64,000 nt of DNA, from the NCBI RefSeq assembly GCF_042680565.1, contig NZ_JBHUEJ010000036.1:124001-188000 (forward strand), written 5' to 3'. Source of the stretch: Ottowia flava. GTDB lineage: Bacteria; Pseudomonadota; Gammaproteobacteria; Burkholderiales; Burkholderiaceae_C. The first letter of the stretch is position 1. Every line of letters begins with the position of its first letter. The notes below the pieces were generated by a model. The model had not been told where the DNA came from and searched no databases. It saw only the letters and a list, made by a program, of their open reading frames with translations. Of this stretch, positions 33,751 through 42,129 are shown piece by piece. The translations under genes and the position numbers were made by a program.

Positions 33751-33774
33751 CGCCCGCTGCGCTGCGGGCGTTTT
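33751..33774 (+). terminator. Rho-independent terminator after the BON lipoprotein
   Basis: CGCCCGC-TGCGCT-GCGGGCG followed by TTTT, 22 bp after the stop codon. It serves the plus-strand operon and faces the convergent methyltransferase gene. Confidence 0.8.
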
Positions 33775-33831
33775 CGCTTTGGCGCGTCGACTTTGGATAC
33801 TCGCGCCGCCGTCAAAGCAGGGCGGCCAGCT

Positions 33832-34809
33832 TTACTTCGGCTCGTCCGCCGCCAGCGCGCCGTCCTTCGCACCCGGCGCCGCCTCCGCCAGCCGCCGGTA
33901 ACGCAGCGGCAGCAGCCCCTGCAGGCCAAACTCCGCCAGCAACGCTTTCAGCCGCTCGGCCGCGCTGCGCTTCTTCTGGCCGGTCCAGCGGGCGATGATC
34001 AGCTCGTTTTTCAGGCTGTGTTCCCAGCCCACCAGCTCGGTCACGGTGACGCTGTAGCCCTGCGATTCCAGGTACAGGCAGCGCAGCACGTTGGTCAGCT
34101 GGCTGCCCATTTCGCGCGTGTGCAGCGGGTGGCGCCACAGCTCGGCCAGCGGCGTGCGCGACAGCTGCAGCGCCTTGTTCTGACGCAGGCCGGCGGCCAG
34201 CTCGGCCTGGCAGCAGGGCACCAGCACCATCGCCTGGGCCTGCTTGGCGAGACCAAAGGCGATGGCGTCGTCGGTCGCGGTGTCGCAGGCGTGCAGCGCC
34301 GTGACCACGTCAATGCGCTCGGGCAGCGCGGCGTCGTGCGCCGAATCGGCGGCGCTGATGGCCAAAAAGTCCATGCGCGCAAAGCCCAGCTGGTCCGCCA
34401 GCGCGCGTGAACGCTCCACCAGCTCCGCCCGCGTTTCAATGCCGAACACGCGCCCGCTGCCCGCGTCCTTCAGGCACAGGTCGTACAGGATGAAGCCCAG
34501 GTAGGACTTGCCCGCGCCGTGGTCGGCCAGCGTGAGCTCACCCGCGTGCGGCGTCAGCTCGGCGATCTGCTTTTCGATGAACTGCACCAGGTGGTCAACC
34601 TGCTTGAGCTTGCGGCGCGAATCCTGGTTCATTCGCCCGTCGCGCGTCAGGATGTGCAGGGCTTTCAGCAGCTCGATCGACTGGCCGGGCCGCAATTCGG
34701 CGCGCACCACCGATTCAGCATCTTTTGGGCCTGCGGCCTTAGAACCACCTGCGCGGTCAGCTCCTGTTTTTGTAGGGTTTCGGTGTTCTTTGCGGGTCGG
34801 CGTATTCAT
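33832..34809 (-). CDS. Class I SAM-dependent methyltransferase (methyltransferase_32-like)
   Basis: A 325-residue protein. The SAM motif is ADHGAGKSYLGFILYDLCL (near 95), and the family motif ALHACDTATDDAIAF and PCCQAELAAGL follow. These fit the PF13679-type methyltransferase group, whose substrates are mostly unknown; RNA or protein are candidates. The first 40 residues are basic, and residues 12-30 (TKTGADRAGGSKAAGPKDA) are encoded by an R element, so the N-terminus is probably not conserved. It overlaps the DUF2007 gene stop by 4 bp. Confidence 0.85.
   Translation of the reverse strand: MNTPTRKEHRNPTKTGADRAGGSKAAGPKDAESVVRAELRPGQSIELLKALHILTRDGRMNQDSRRKLKQVDHLVQFIEKQIAELTPHAGELTLADHGAGKSYLGFILYDLCLKDAGSGRVFGIETRAELVERSRALADQLGFARMDFLAISAADSAHDAALPERIDVVTALHACDTATDDAIAFGLAKQAQAMVLVPCCQAELAAGLRQNKALQLSRTPLAELWRHPLHTREMGSQLTNVLRCLYLESQGYSVTVTELVGWEHSLKNELIIARWTGQKKRSAAERLKALLAEFGLQGLLPLRYRRLAEAAPGAKDGALAADEPK
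34723..34775 (+). repeat. R element copy 9, inside the methyltransferase N-terminus
   Basis: GGGCCTGCGGCCTTAGAACC, then ACCTGCGCGGTCAGCTCC, then TGTTTTTGTAG. It keeps the frame of the methyltransferase gene open. Confidence 0.85.
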
Positions 34810-35246
34810 GCGGGCGTCCCTTCATCCATCTCGGCCAGGGTCTGGCGCAGGCCGCAATGGGTGCAACGCCGGCCTGTCGGTGGCGGCGGAAACACGCAGC
34901 CGAAGCCCCAGCACAAGGTCGCCAAAGCGCTCGCCCAGCCATCCCGGCCCCACCGCCATCGGTAGATGGCGCACCGCGGGCAGTACACGTCGCCGGGCAG
35001 TGCCTGTTCGGCGCTCAGCGCGGCATCAAACTCGCCCTCACGCCAGGCCTGCAGCACGGCGCGCGCGGCCTCGGCTTCGGCCAGCGGCACCTGCACACGC
35101 ACCATGCCTAGCATGAGCGACATCGGCCAGTAGGCGCCCACGTGTTGCACCGAATGCAGAAAAGGCGTCAGCCCCTCGGCCTGCAGCATGCCCGCGACGA
35201 TGTGCGCGTCCCAAGGGCTGATCTCGCGGTGCACGGTGGTCCACAT
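34806..35246 (-). CDS. DUF2007-domain protein with zinc-ribbon tail
   Basis: A 146-residue protein starting MWTTVHREISPWDAHIVAGM. Residues 1-75 match DUF2007 (putative signal-transducing domain, related to PII-like folds), including AHIVAGMLQAEGLTPFL and VRVQVPLAEAEAARAVL. The C-terminal part has two CxxC pairs (CPRCAIYRW and CTHCGLRQ) that could bind zinc. The start is at 35246; codons upstream belong to another frame of the DUF1415 gene. It overlaps the methyltransferase gene by 4 bp, so the two are coupled. Function unknown. Confidence 0.82.
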   Translation of the reverse strand: MWTTVHREISPWDAHIVAGMLQAEGLTPFLHSVQHVGAYWPMSLMLGMVRVQVPLAEAEAARAVLQAWREGEFDAALSAEQALPGDVYCPRCAIYRWRWGRDGWASALATLCWGFGCVFPPPPTGRRCTHCGLRQTLAEMDEGTPA

Positions 35247-35280
35247 GGCGCGGTGTTTTTGGTTGTCGTGGAGACGCGCT

Positions 35281-35880
35281 TCAGCGCTGGTCCTCGGGCA
35301 CGCTGGGGCCCACGTCCAGCGCGGCCCAGCCGGCGGCGCCCAGCTTTTCCAGCTTGGCGATGTTGCCTTCGAAGATTTCTTCGGCCTCAGGGAAGGCCTC
35401 CACCGCGCGGTCGATGCTTTCTTCGCGCAGCAGGTGCAGTGTGGGGTACGGCGAGCGGTTGGTCGCATTGCCGATGTCGTCAGGCTCGGTGCGGTCAAAC
35501 TGAAAGTGCGGGTGAAAGGGCGCGACCTGCAACTCGCCTTCCAGACCCAGGTCTTCCAGCATGGCGTCGGTTGCGTCCAGGAAATCGTTGAAGGCCAGAA
35601 AGTCGGCCATCTGGCGCGGCACCATCAGCAGCGTGGTTTCGCGCTCTTCGGGGTCGGCGTCGGCCAGCGCGTTCAACTCATCTTGCAGCTGCAGCAGCAG
35701 CGCTTCGGGCTCGGGCGACAGGCAGACGGCGTAGTGGACCTGCCCTTTAACGGCCGGCGCCTTGGCGAAGGGGCACAGGTTCAGGCCGATCACCGCGCGC
35801 TCCAGCCAGCGCTGGGTGTCGGCGATGACGGCGGCGCGCAGGGCGTCGTCGTCCAAGGGGGCAGCGGTGGCAGCGGTCAT
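35281..35880 (-). CDS. DUF1415 family protein
   Basis: A 199-residue soluble protein. The family signature WLERAVIGLNLCPFAKAP lies near residue 24, and FHPHFQFDRTEPDDIGNATNRSPYPTLHLLRE is near 130. DUF1415 proteins are widespread in proteobacteria and uncharacterised; the conserved Cys, His and Asp residues suggest metal or nucleotide handling, but that is conjecture. It lies 34 bp upstream of the DUF2007 gene on the same strand. Confidence 0.9.
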   Translation of the reverse strand: MTAATAAPLDDDALRAAVIADTQRWLERAVIGLNLCPFAKAPAVKGQVHYAVCLSPEPEALLLQLQDELNALADADPEERETTLLMVPRQMADFLAFNDFLDATDAMLEDLGLEGELQVAPFHPHFQFDRTEPDDIGNATNRSPYPTLHLLREESIDRAVEAFPEAEEIFEGNIAKLEKLGAAGWAALDVGPSVPEDQR

Positions 35881-35924
35881 GCCGCTATTGTGCCTTGTCT
35901 TGGCTGCCCGCTTACTCTTAAAAC

Positions 35925-35968
35925 CATAGCTGGTCGCGCAGGTGGTTGTAGCGCTACCGGCCTATTTG
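35925..35968 (-). repeat. R element copy 10
   Basis: Minus orientation: ATAGCTGGTCGCGCAGGTGG, then TTGTAGCGCTACCGGCCTAT. It sits between the DUF1415 gene and the end of the MFS gene. Confidence 0.9.
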
Positions 35969-35969
35969 A

Positions 35970-37196
35970 CTACGAACGCCGCAGGCGCTGCCCGATCAGC
36001 GCGGCCAGCAGCGCGCCGGCCACGCAGCAGGCACCGGTCATCGCCCAGGTCAGCTGCCAGCCGCCCACCTGCCCGGCCAGCCAAGCGGCCAGCGGCGGGC
36101 CACCGACCTGGCCCACGGCCGACAGTTGCTGCATCAGCCCGACGGTGGTGGCGATGCTGTGTTCGCCCGGCGCCAGGCGCGGCGCCAGGCCGAACAGCGT
36201 GCCGGGGATCAGCCCGCCGATGGCTGAAAACAGCAGCGCGCCCGCGTAACGCAGCACGGCGCTGCCGGCCGTCAGGTCGGAAAACGCCAGCACCGCGCCC
36301 AGCGCCATCGCGCCAAAGCCCGCCCACAGCAAGCGCTGCGCCGGCACGCCGCGCGCCAGCAGGCGCCCGGCCAGCACGTTGCCGATGATGTTGACGCCCG
36401 CCACGCCGGCGGTCAGCACCGCACCGCGCGCGCCGCCCCAGCCCGCCTGCTGGTACAGCGATGGCAGAAAGCCGATCACCGCCAGCCACTGGGCCGAATA
36501 CACGGCAAAGGTGAGCGCGCCCAGCCAGGGGCCGACGCTGGCCACCGTGCTGCGCAGGCGCGCGGGCCACGGCACGCCCGCACCGCCCGGTGCGCCCGTG
36601 CTGGCCCGGGCGTCCGCCGGTACGGCGCGCCAGACCCAGATCGCCATCACCAAGGAAAACGCCGACACCAGCCACCACCAGCCCGGCCAGCCGCCCCAGG
36701 GAATCACCGCCGGCCCCAGCAGCAGCGCGGTCGCCGTGCCGAAGGGCATGAAGGCGCCCCAGAAGCCCAGCATGCGCGTCAGCTGCGACGGCGGCACGTT
36801 GCGCCGCACCAGGCTGGGCGCCGGCACCGTGACCAGCAACACGCCCACGCCTTCGACCGCGCGCAGCACCAGCAGCCCGGTCGCGCTGTGCATGAAACCG
36901 CCGGCCGCGCCGGCCAGCACCAGCACGCAAAGGCCGATCAGGACACAGCGGCGCAGCCCGATACCGTCGGCCAGCAGCCCGGCCACGATGCCCAGCGCCA
37001 TGGTCGCCAGTTGCACCAGCGACAACAGAAAGCCGGCCTGCACCAGGGTCAGGCCCAGTTCGGCCTGCAGCGCTGGGATGGCGGGCGGCAGCTTGCCCAC
37101 GTGCAGTGCCGCGCTGACGCCGGCCAGGATGACGATCCACGCAGCGCCGCTGCTGCGTGGCGAGGGGCCGGTGCTGGCCGCGGCGGGGGAGTTCAT
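35970..37196 (-). CDS. Major facilitator superfamily transporter (CynX/NimT-like)
   Basis: A 408-residue transporter with about 12 hydrophobic helices. The first helix pair is AAWIVILAGVSAALHVGKLP and VQAGFLLSLVQLATMALGIV, and a conserved loop LLADGIGLRRCVLIGL follows. The overall pattern resembles the cyanate/nitroimidazole (CynX) branch of MFS; the substrate is unknown. I start it at the ATG at 37196 (MNSPAAASTG); an earlier ATG at 37235 adds 13 non-conserved residues. Its direction matches dgt and aroB, but 111 bp separate it from dgt. Confidence 0.88.
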   Translation of the reverse strand: MNSPAAASTGPSPRSSGAAWIVILAGVSAALHVGKLPPAIPALQAELGLTLVQAGFLLSLVQLATMALGIVAGLLADGIGLRRCVLIGLCVLVLAGAAGGFMHSATGLLVLRAVEGVGVLLVTVPAPSLVRRNVPPSQLTRMLGFWGAFMPFGTATALLLGPAVIPWGGWPGWWWLVSAFSLVMAIWVWRAVPADARASTGAPGGAGVPWPARLRSTVASVGPWLGALTFAVYSAQWLAVIGFLPSLYQQAGWGGARGAVLTAGVAGVNIIGNVLAGRLLARGVPAQRLLWAGFGAMALGAVLAFSDLTAGSAVLRYAGALLFSAIGGLIPGTLFGLAPRLAPGEHSIATTVGLMQQLSAVGQVGGPPLAAWLAGQVGGWQLTWAMTGACCVAGALLAALIGQRLRRS

Positions 37197-37307
37197 CGCA
37201 AGGGCTTTCTGGCGCAAGGATCGCGGTGCGGCCACAGTGGCGTCGCGCTACTGCCGCAACGGGGAGGAGGAAGATGCCGCGCGGCACGGGCTGGGCGCTG
37301 CATGGCC

Positions 37308-38453
37308 TCAGCTCAGCAAACGTTGGCCGGTCAGGCGCTCGTGCTCGCGCAGGGCGAAGCGGTCGGTCATGCCGGCGATGTAGTCGGCCACAGCGCGTTC
37401 GCGGTCGAAGCGCTGGGCGAAGCTGGGGCGCAGCTCGTCGGGCTGGGCCAGATAGGCGGCGAACAGCTCGCGCACGACCTGGCGGCCACGCGCGGTGGTG
37501 TCGGTGACCTGCGGGTGGCGGTACAGGTTGGCGAAGAGGAAGCGCTTCAGCTCGGCCGACTGGGCGCGCATGGCGTCGCCAAAGCGCACCAGCGGCCCGG
37601 CGCGGCGCGCAGCATCGGCATCGGTAGGCGTCGCAGCGACGATGGCGGCCTGCGTCGCGGCGATCACGTCGTACACCTGGGCCGACAGCATGCGACGGAT
37701 GGCTTCGTACAGCACGCGCCGGCCTTGCAGCGCCGGAAAGTCGCGCTGCACGGTGGCCAGGTGCTGGGCAAACAAGGGCACGGCCTGCACCTGGTCCAGC
37801 GTCAGCAGGCCGGAGCGCACGCCGTCGTCGATGTCGTGCGCGTTGTAGGCGATCTCGTCGGCCAGGTTGGCCAGTTGCGCCTCCAGGCTGGGCTGGGTGC
37901 CATCCAGGAAACGGCGCGCGACCCCGCCCGGCTCGGCCGCCTCCAGCTTGCGGGCGTTGACGGGCGAGCAGTGCTTGAGGATGCCTTCGCGCGTCTCGAA
38001 CGTGAGGTTGAGCCCGTCGTGGTCAGGGTAGCGATGCTCCAGGTGGTCGACCACGCGCAGGCTTTGCAGGTTGTGCTCGAACCCGCCGTGTGCGGCCATG
38101 CAATCGTTGAGCGCATCCTGCCCCGCGTGGCCGAACGGCGTGTGGCCCAGGTCGTGCGCCAGGGCGATGGCTTCAACCAAATCTTCATGCAGCCCCAGCG
38201 GCCGCGCGATGGAGCGCGCGAGCTGTGCCACTTCCAGCGAATGCGTCATGCGCGTGCGGAACAGGTCGCCTTCGTGGTTGACGAAGACCTGGGTCTTGTA
38301 AACCAGGCGGCGGAACGCGGTGGAATGGACGATGCGGTCGCGGTCGCGCTGAAAAGCGTTGCGCGTGGGCGCCGGGGCGCTGGGGTGCAGCCGGCCGCGC
38401 GACTGGGCGGGGTGGCTGGCGTACGGCGCCAAGCCGACTGCATTTTCAGTCAA
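37308..38453 (-). CDS. dgt: Deoxyguanosinetriphosphate triphosphohydrolase-like protein
   Basis: A 381-residue HD-domain dNTP triphosphohydrolase. Signatures are FQRDRDRIVHSTAFRRLVYKTQVF, RTRMTHSLEVAQLARS and the catalytic HD in AHDLGHTPFGHAGQDAL. I favour the TTG at 38453 (MTENAVGLAPYASHP) with AGGG 6 nt upstream. The longer GTG start at 38477 lies inside an R element and adds only MILGLGLD. It follows aroB on the same strand (aroK-aroB-dgt), a common betaproteobacterial order. Confidence 0.93.
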   Translation of the reverse strand: MTENAVGLAPYASHPAQSRGRLHPSAPAPTRNAFQRDRDRIVHSTAFRRLVYKTQVFVNHEGDLFRTRMTHSLEVAQLARSIARPLGLHEDLVEAIALAHDLGHTPFGHAGQDALNDCMAAHGGFEHNLQSLRVVDHLEHRYPDHDGLNLTFETREGILKHCSPVNARKLEAAEPGGVARRFLDGTQPSLEAQLANLADEIAYNAHDIDDGVRSGLLTLDQVQAVPLFAQHLATVQRDFPALQGRRVLYEAIRRMLSAQVYDVIAATQAAIVAATPTDADAARRAGPLVRFGDAMRAQSAELKRFLFANLYRHPQVTDTTARGRQVVRELFAAYLAQPDELRPSFAQRFDRERAVADYIAGMTDRFALREHERLTGQRLLS

Positions 38454-38464
38454 ATCAAGCCCTA

Positions 38465-38500
38465 GCCCTAGAATCACCTGCGCGAGCAGCTATGAAATTC
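38465..38500 (+). repeat. R element copy 11, at the dgt start
   Basis: GCCCTAGAATCACCTGCGCG, then AGCAGCTATGAAATTC. It fills the 5' end of dgt and the gap to aroB, and the upstream GTG of dgt falls inside the core. Confidence 0.88.
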
Positions 38501-38522
38501 ATACTCATTGCCAACGGCGAGG

Positions 38523-39641
38523 TCAGGCCGCGCAGCAGCGGTCGATGACCTGGCGCACCAACTCATCGGGCGCCGCACGCACCGCAGCGCTGCCGGGGCC
38601 GTCGATGACGACAAAGCGGATCTCGCCGCCTTCGGCCTTTTTGTCGACGCGCATCAGTTCGAGGTAGCGGCCGGCGTTGTCGGCGGCGTCGATCACGGCG
38701 CCGCGCACGGGCAAGCCAGCGCGCTCGATCAAGCGGCGCAGGCGATCCACGAAGGCAGCGTCAACCAAGCCCAGTTCGCGCGACAGCTCAGCCGCCATCA
38801 CCATGCCTGCGCCCACGCCTTCGCCGTGCAGCCACGCGCCATAGCCCATGCCGGCCTCGACCGCGTGGCCGAAGGTGTGGCCGAAGTTGAGGATCGCGCG
38901 CAGGCCGGCTTCGCGCTCGTCCTGGCCAACGACGTGGGCCTTGATTTCGCAGCTGCGCCGCACGGCGTGCGCCAGCGCCGCAGGGTCGCCGGCGCGCAGC
39001 GCGTCGATGTGGGCTTCGATCCATTCGAAGAGGGCCATGTCGGCGATCGGGCCGTACTTGATGACCTCGGCCAGGCCGGCGGACATCTCGCGCGGCGGCA
39101 GGGTCTTGAGCACGTCGAGATCACAGACCACGGCCTGCGGCTGGTAGAACGCGCCGACCATGTTCTTGCCCAGCGGGTGGTTGATGGCCGTTTTGCCACC
39201 CACGGATGAATCGACCTGCGCCAGCAGCGTGGTTGGCACCTGCACAAAGGGCACACCGCGCATGTAGCAGGCGGCGGCAAAGCCCGTCATGTCGCCCACC
39301 ACGCCGCCGCCCAGCGCGTACAGCGTGGTCTTGCGGTCGGCGCCGTGGCCGAGCAGTTCGTCAAAAATCTGGTTCAGGCTTTCCCAGGTCTTGTACTGCT
39401 CGCCATCGGGGAGCGCCAACTGGCGCACCTGGCTGTGGCGTTGGGCGAGCACGCGGGCCAGCCGGTCGGCGTACAGGGGGCCAACAGTGGTGTTGGTTAC
39501 GATTAGTGCGCTGGTACCGCCGCTGGCACTGCCGCGGTCAAACGCTGCCGGTGAGTCCAGCAGGCCGGGGCCGATCAAGATGGGATAGCTGCGCTCGTCC
39601 AGCGCAATGTCGACGATCTGGGTGGTGAAAGGCAAGGCCAT
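38523..39641 (-). CDS. aroB: 3-Dehydroquinate synthase
   Basis: A 372-residue NAD+- and metal-dependent enzyme converting DAHP to 3-dehydroquinate in the shikimate pathway. The NAD-binding motif is YALGGGVVGDMTGFAA, and the substrate and metal-binding signature is VDSSVGGKTAINHPLGKNMVG, with later Glu/His ligands in LAEVIKYG and FGHTFGHAVE. Length is close to E. coli AroB (362). It lies downstream of aroK on the minus strand. Confidence 0.97.
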   Translation of the reverse strand: MALPFTTQIVDIALDERSYPILIGPGLLDSPAAFDRGSASGGTSALIVTNTTVGPLYADRLARVLAQRHSQVRQLALPDGEQYKTWESLNQIFDELLGHGADRKTTLYALGGGVVGDMTGFAAACYMRGVPFVQVPTTLLAQVDSSVGGKTAINHPLGKNMVGAFYQPQAVVCDLDVLKTLPPREMSAGLAEVIKYGPIADMALFEWIEAHIDALRAGDPAALAHAVRRSCEIKAHVVGQDEREAGLRAILNFGHTFGHAVEAGMGYGAWLHGEGVGAGMVMAAELSRELGLVDAAFVDRLRRLIERAGLPVRGAVIDAADNAGRYLELMRVDKKAEGGEIRFVVIDGPGSAAVRAAPDELVRQVIDRCCAA

Positions 39642-39776
39642 GCGCCCGAGTGTAGGGCGTTGGACGACGCTCCTTGCGACGCACAGGCGCTGAATTGCGC
39701 GGCAAACTGCCGAGCGCGCAGGTGCGAGGTGCCCAGGCGGCGTGACGGTGGCGCCAGGACGGCGTTGCCGCGGCGC

Positions 39777-40319
39777 TCAGGCGGAGCTCTCGCTCGGCCG
39801 GTTGGCGGCGGCCTCCGGCGCGAGTTCCAATTGCATCATGATCCGGTTGACCAGCATCGACAGCGACGAACCGTGCGTGTCGATGACGAAATGCGCGCAT
39901 TCCCGGTAAAGCGGATCGCGCTCGGCGTACAGCGCACGCAAGCGCTTGAGCGGATCGGCCACCTGCAGCAGCGGGCGCTTCGTGTCGTGCCGCAGGCGAC
40001 GGAACAGCGCCTCGGGTGACGAGCGCAGGTAGATCACCGTGCCGCGGTCCCGCAGGCGTTGACGGTTGACTGAGCGCAAGACGGCGCCGCCGCCGGTGGA
40101 CAGGACCGTGTCGACGCGCTGGGTCAGTGTGTCCAGCGCAGCTTCTTCCTGATCGCGAAAAGCGTGTTCGCCCTTGGCCTCAAAGTACTCGCGGATCGTG
40201 CAGCCGAGTTCACGTTCGATCTCATGATCGGAATCGACCCAGGGCATATCCAGCCGACGTGCGATCACTTTGCCGACCGAGGATTTGCCACTGCCAGGGA
40301 GGCCGACAAAAACGATCAT
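39777..40319 (-). CDS. aroK: Shikimate kinase
   Basis: A 180-residue kinase that phosphorylates shikimate with ATP. The P-loop is GLPGSGKSSVGK at residues 6-17, the shikimate-binding DSD-type Asp lies in VDSDHEIE, and the GG motif is STGGGAVLR. Length matches E. coli AroK (173). It is separated from aroB by 135 bp and from the Ig-like lipoprotein gene upstream by 285 bp; normally pilQ is the upstream neighbour. Confidence 0.96.
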   Translation of the reverse strand: MIVFVGLPGSGKSSVGKVIARRLDMPWVDSDHEIERELGCTIREYFEAKGEHAFRDQEEAALDTLTQRVDTVLSTGGGAVLRSVNRQRLRDRGTVIYLRSSPEALFRRLRHDTKRPLLQVADPLKRLRALYAERDPLYRECAHFVIDTHGSSLSMLVNRIMMQLELAPEAAANRPSESSA

Positions 40320-40604
40320 GAATACCAGTCCGTTGCACGGGGAAGGAAAAACATCATCTTAGGCAGTGTACGGGGAAGGCCGATTCGGTTGAAAGAACTC
40401 GGCGAATCTCTTCTATCTCCGCAGTGACTCGTGCGATAGCGGCCTGCGACGTTTGGTGCTGCGACTCATCACCCCGCAAACAAGGAGCCAACAAAAACAA
40501 ATCCCCGCCAACCCCTGCGCCGAACCGCGATTCGCTGCAAGCGTTGACGGGGCGATCCGTCGGCCCTCGCGCTCCGGTATGAGGCGCAGGGGCATTGAAG
40601 AGCT
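40320..40604. other. 285-bp gap between aroK and the Ig-like lipoprotein gene
   Basis: No gene, repeat copy, T-tract terminator or clear promoter is visible. Base composition is lower in GC than in the flanking genes. It probably holds the aroK promoter, but I cannot point to it. Confidence 0.4.
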
Positions 40605-42089
40605 TTACGGGGTTTCCGGCTCGGTTACCTCGATCGTCACGTTGGCAACCACCTTGATGCCATCCTTGTCGGTCACTTCCACCACCATCTTGTATGAGCC
40701 GACCGTTGACACCGAACCGCTCAGAATGCCGGCATCGCTCAACGTCAAGCCAGATGGCATACCTGCCAGAGCCTTCCAAGTGTATGGCGGCTTGCCACCG
40801 GTCGCGCTGAACGCAAACGCGAAGTGCGTGCCCTTGGTAACGGCAATGCTGCTGTCGCCAATCGCCAATGGTTTGCAGTCTCCAGCCTCCACCGTCACAG
40901 ACAGGTTGGTAGACGCCGTAGTGCCGTTGTAGTCGGTCACGTTGACCACCACCTGATAAGTACCAGCACCAGCGCCGTTCTGCAGCGTCGGCACGCCAGT
41001 CACGAGACCGTCGGAAGACAGCGCTAAGCCAGCAGGCATGGTTCCAGCGACGCTCCATGTGTACGGCGGCACGCCGTCGGTTGCTACCAACGCCATGGAT
41101 ACGGCCTGGTTGCAGGTAGCGGTGACAGACTGATCCGGCGCGATCGCCAAGGGCTTCAATGCAATGCCATTGACCACAGGAATTGTCAGACGCTGGCTGA
41201 TCGGATCCTGAATGCCGTTGGCCACATTGTTGTCGGCGCGGTCTGCCACCATCACCAAGGTAATGACGCCGCGTTCAACGCCGCTGGACAACGAGAAGTT
41301 GGCCACCCCGTTGCGGGTATTGGTCATGATCACCGTGCCTGTTTGACGATCATGCATCAGACGCGCCCCAGCAGAAGCCGAGCCTCCATGGATGTATACC
41401 TGCAGATTGGGTGACGTCGTGTCTCCCACCCATTGGCCCACTTCGTCACGCACCATGGCCTGGACGGAGATGCTGTTAAGCACGCTGTTCGGGTTGTTTC
41501 TGGAACCCAGATAGCGCGGCGCTTGTGCCTGGAAGTTGACGCTGGCTGGCATACCCGCGGCGGGAGCGATGGCGTCACCGACTACGATGTCCACACTCGC
41601 AGAGGTGACCTGGTTGTCTCGAGGATTCGTGATCGAGCAAGTAATACGGGCAGTTCCCCGGGTATCGCCAGCATGGAAGTGAAACGAATTACCGCCCGAG
41701 TTGGAATCCAGAACGACGCTGCGATAGGCGTTGGGAATCTTGACGGTCTGCCCCCCCACCTGCACCTCAGTCTCGTGTTCTGAGTCTCCATCAAGGTAGT
41801 AGAGCGCGCCTGTTCTCAGTCCTGCCTCCAGATTGCAGGCGAAGGCCTCCTTTGTTCCGACGATCGGCTTGCCGCCCTCTGTCGCACCCACGTGCAGCAC
41901 AGTGGTGTACGGCGCACTGGTGCCAATCTGTGGGCCTGCGTTGGCAATATTTACCGGCAGCGCCTTGGTATCGGCGCGTAAGGTAATCTTGTACTCCAAC
42001 TCGGTGTTGCCCGGACTACCGCCGCCGCCGCCGCAGCCAGCGACCAGAGCCGCAAGGCTCAAACTAAACGCAATTCCTAAAGCCTTCAC
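40605..42089 (-). CDS. Lipoprotein with putative Ig-like (He_PIG) domains
   Basis: A 494-residue protein with a signal peptide and lipobox (SLAALVAGC), then a Gly run. The middle is not assigned. Two C-terminal putative Ig domains (about residues 325-405 and 410-490) share the He_PIG pattern PPYTWSVAGTMPAGLALSSDG and PPYTWKALAGMPSGLTLSDAG. The start is GTG at 42089 with AGGGGA 7 nt before it. It lies 40 bp after pilQ on the same strand, so it is probably co-transcribed. A surface-exposed, pilus-associated or adhesive role is inference from position and fold. Confidence 0.85.
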   Translation of the reverse strand: MKALGIAFSLSLAALVAGCGGGGGSPGNTELEYKITLRADTKALPVNIANAGPQIGTSAPYTTVLHVGATEGGKPIVGTKEAFACNLEAGLRTGALYYLDGDSEHETEVQVGGQTVKIPNAYRSVVLDSNSGGNSFHFHAGDTRGTARITCSITNPRDNQVTSASVDIVVGDAIAPAAGMPASVNFQAQAPRYLGSRNNPNSVLNSISVQAMVRDEVGQWVGDTTSPNLQVYIHGGSASAGARLMHDRQTGTVIMTNTRNGVANFSLSSGVERGVITLVMVADRADNNVANGIQDPISQRLTIPVVNGIALKPLAIAPDQSVTATCNQAVSMALVATDGVPPYTWSVAGTMPAGLALSSDGLVTGVPTLQNGAGAGTYQVVVNVTDYNGTTASTNLSVTVEAGDCKPLAIGDSSIAVTKGTHFAFAFSATGGKPPYTWKALAGMPSGLTLSDAGILSGSVSTVGSYKMVVEVTDKDGIKVVANVTIEVTEPETP

Positions 42090-42129
42090 AGCAAATCCCC
42101 TTTAAAACTTCTGTCGCTGTTCCAAAAAC

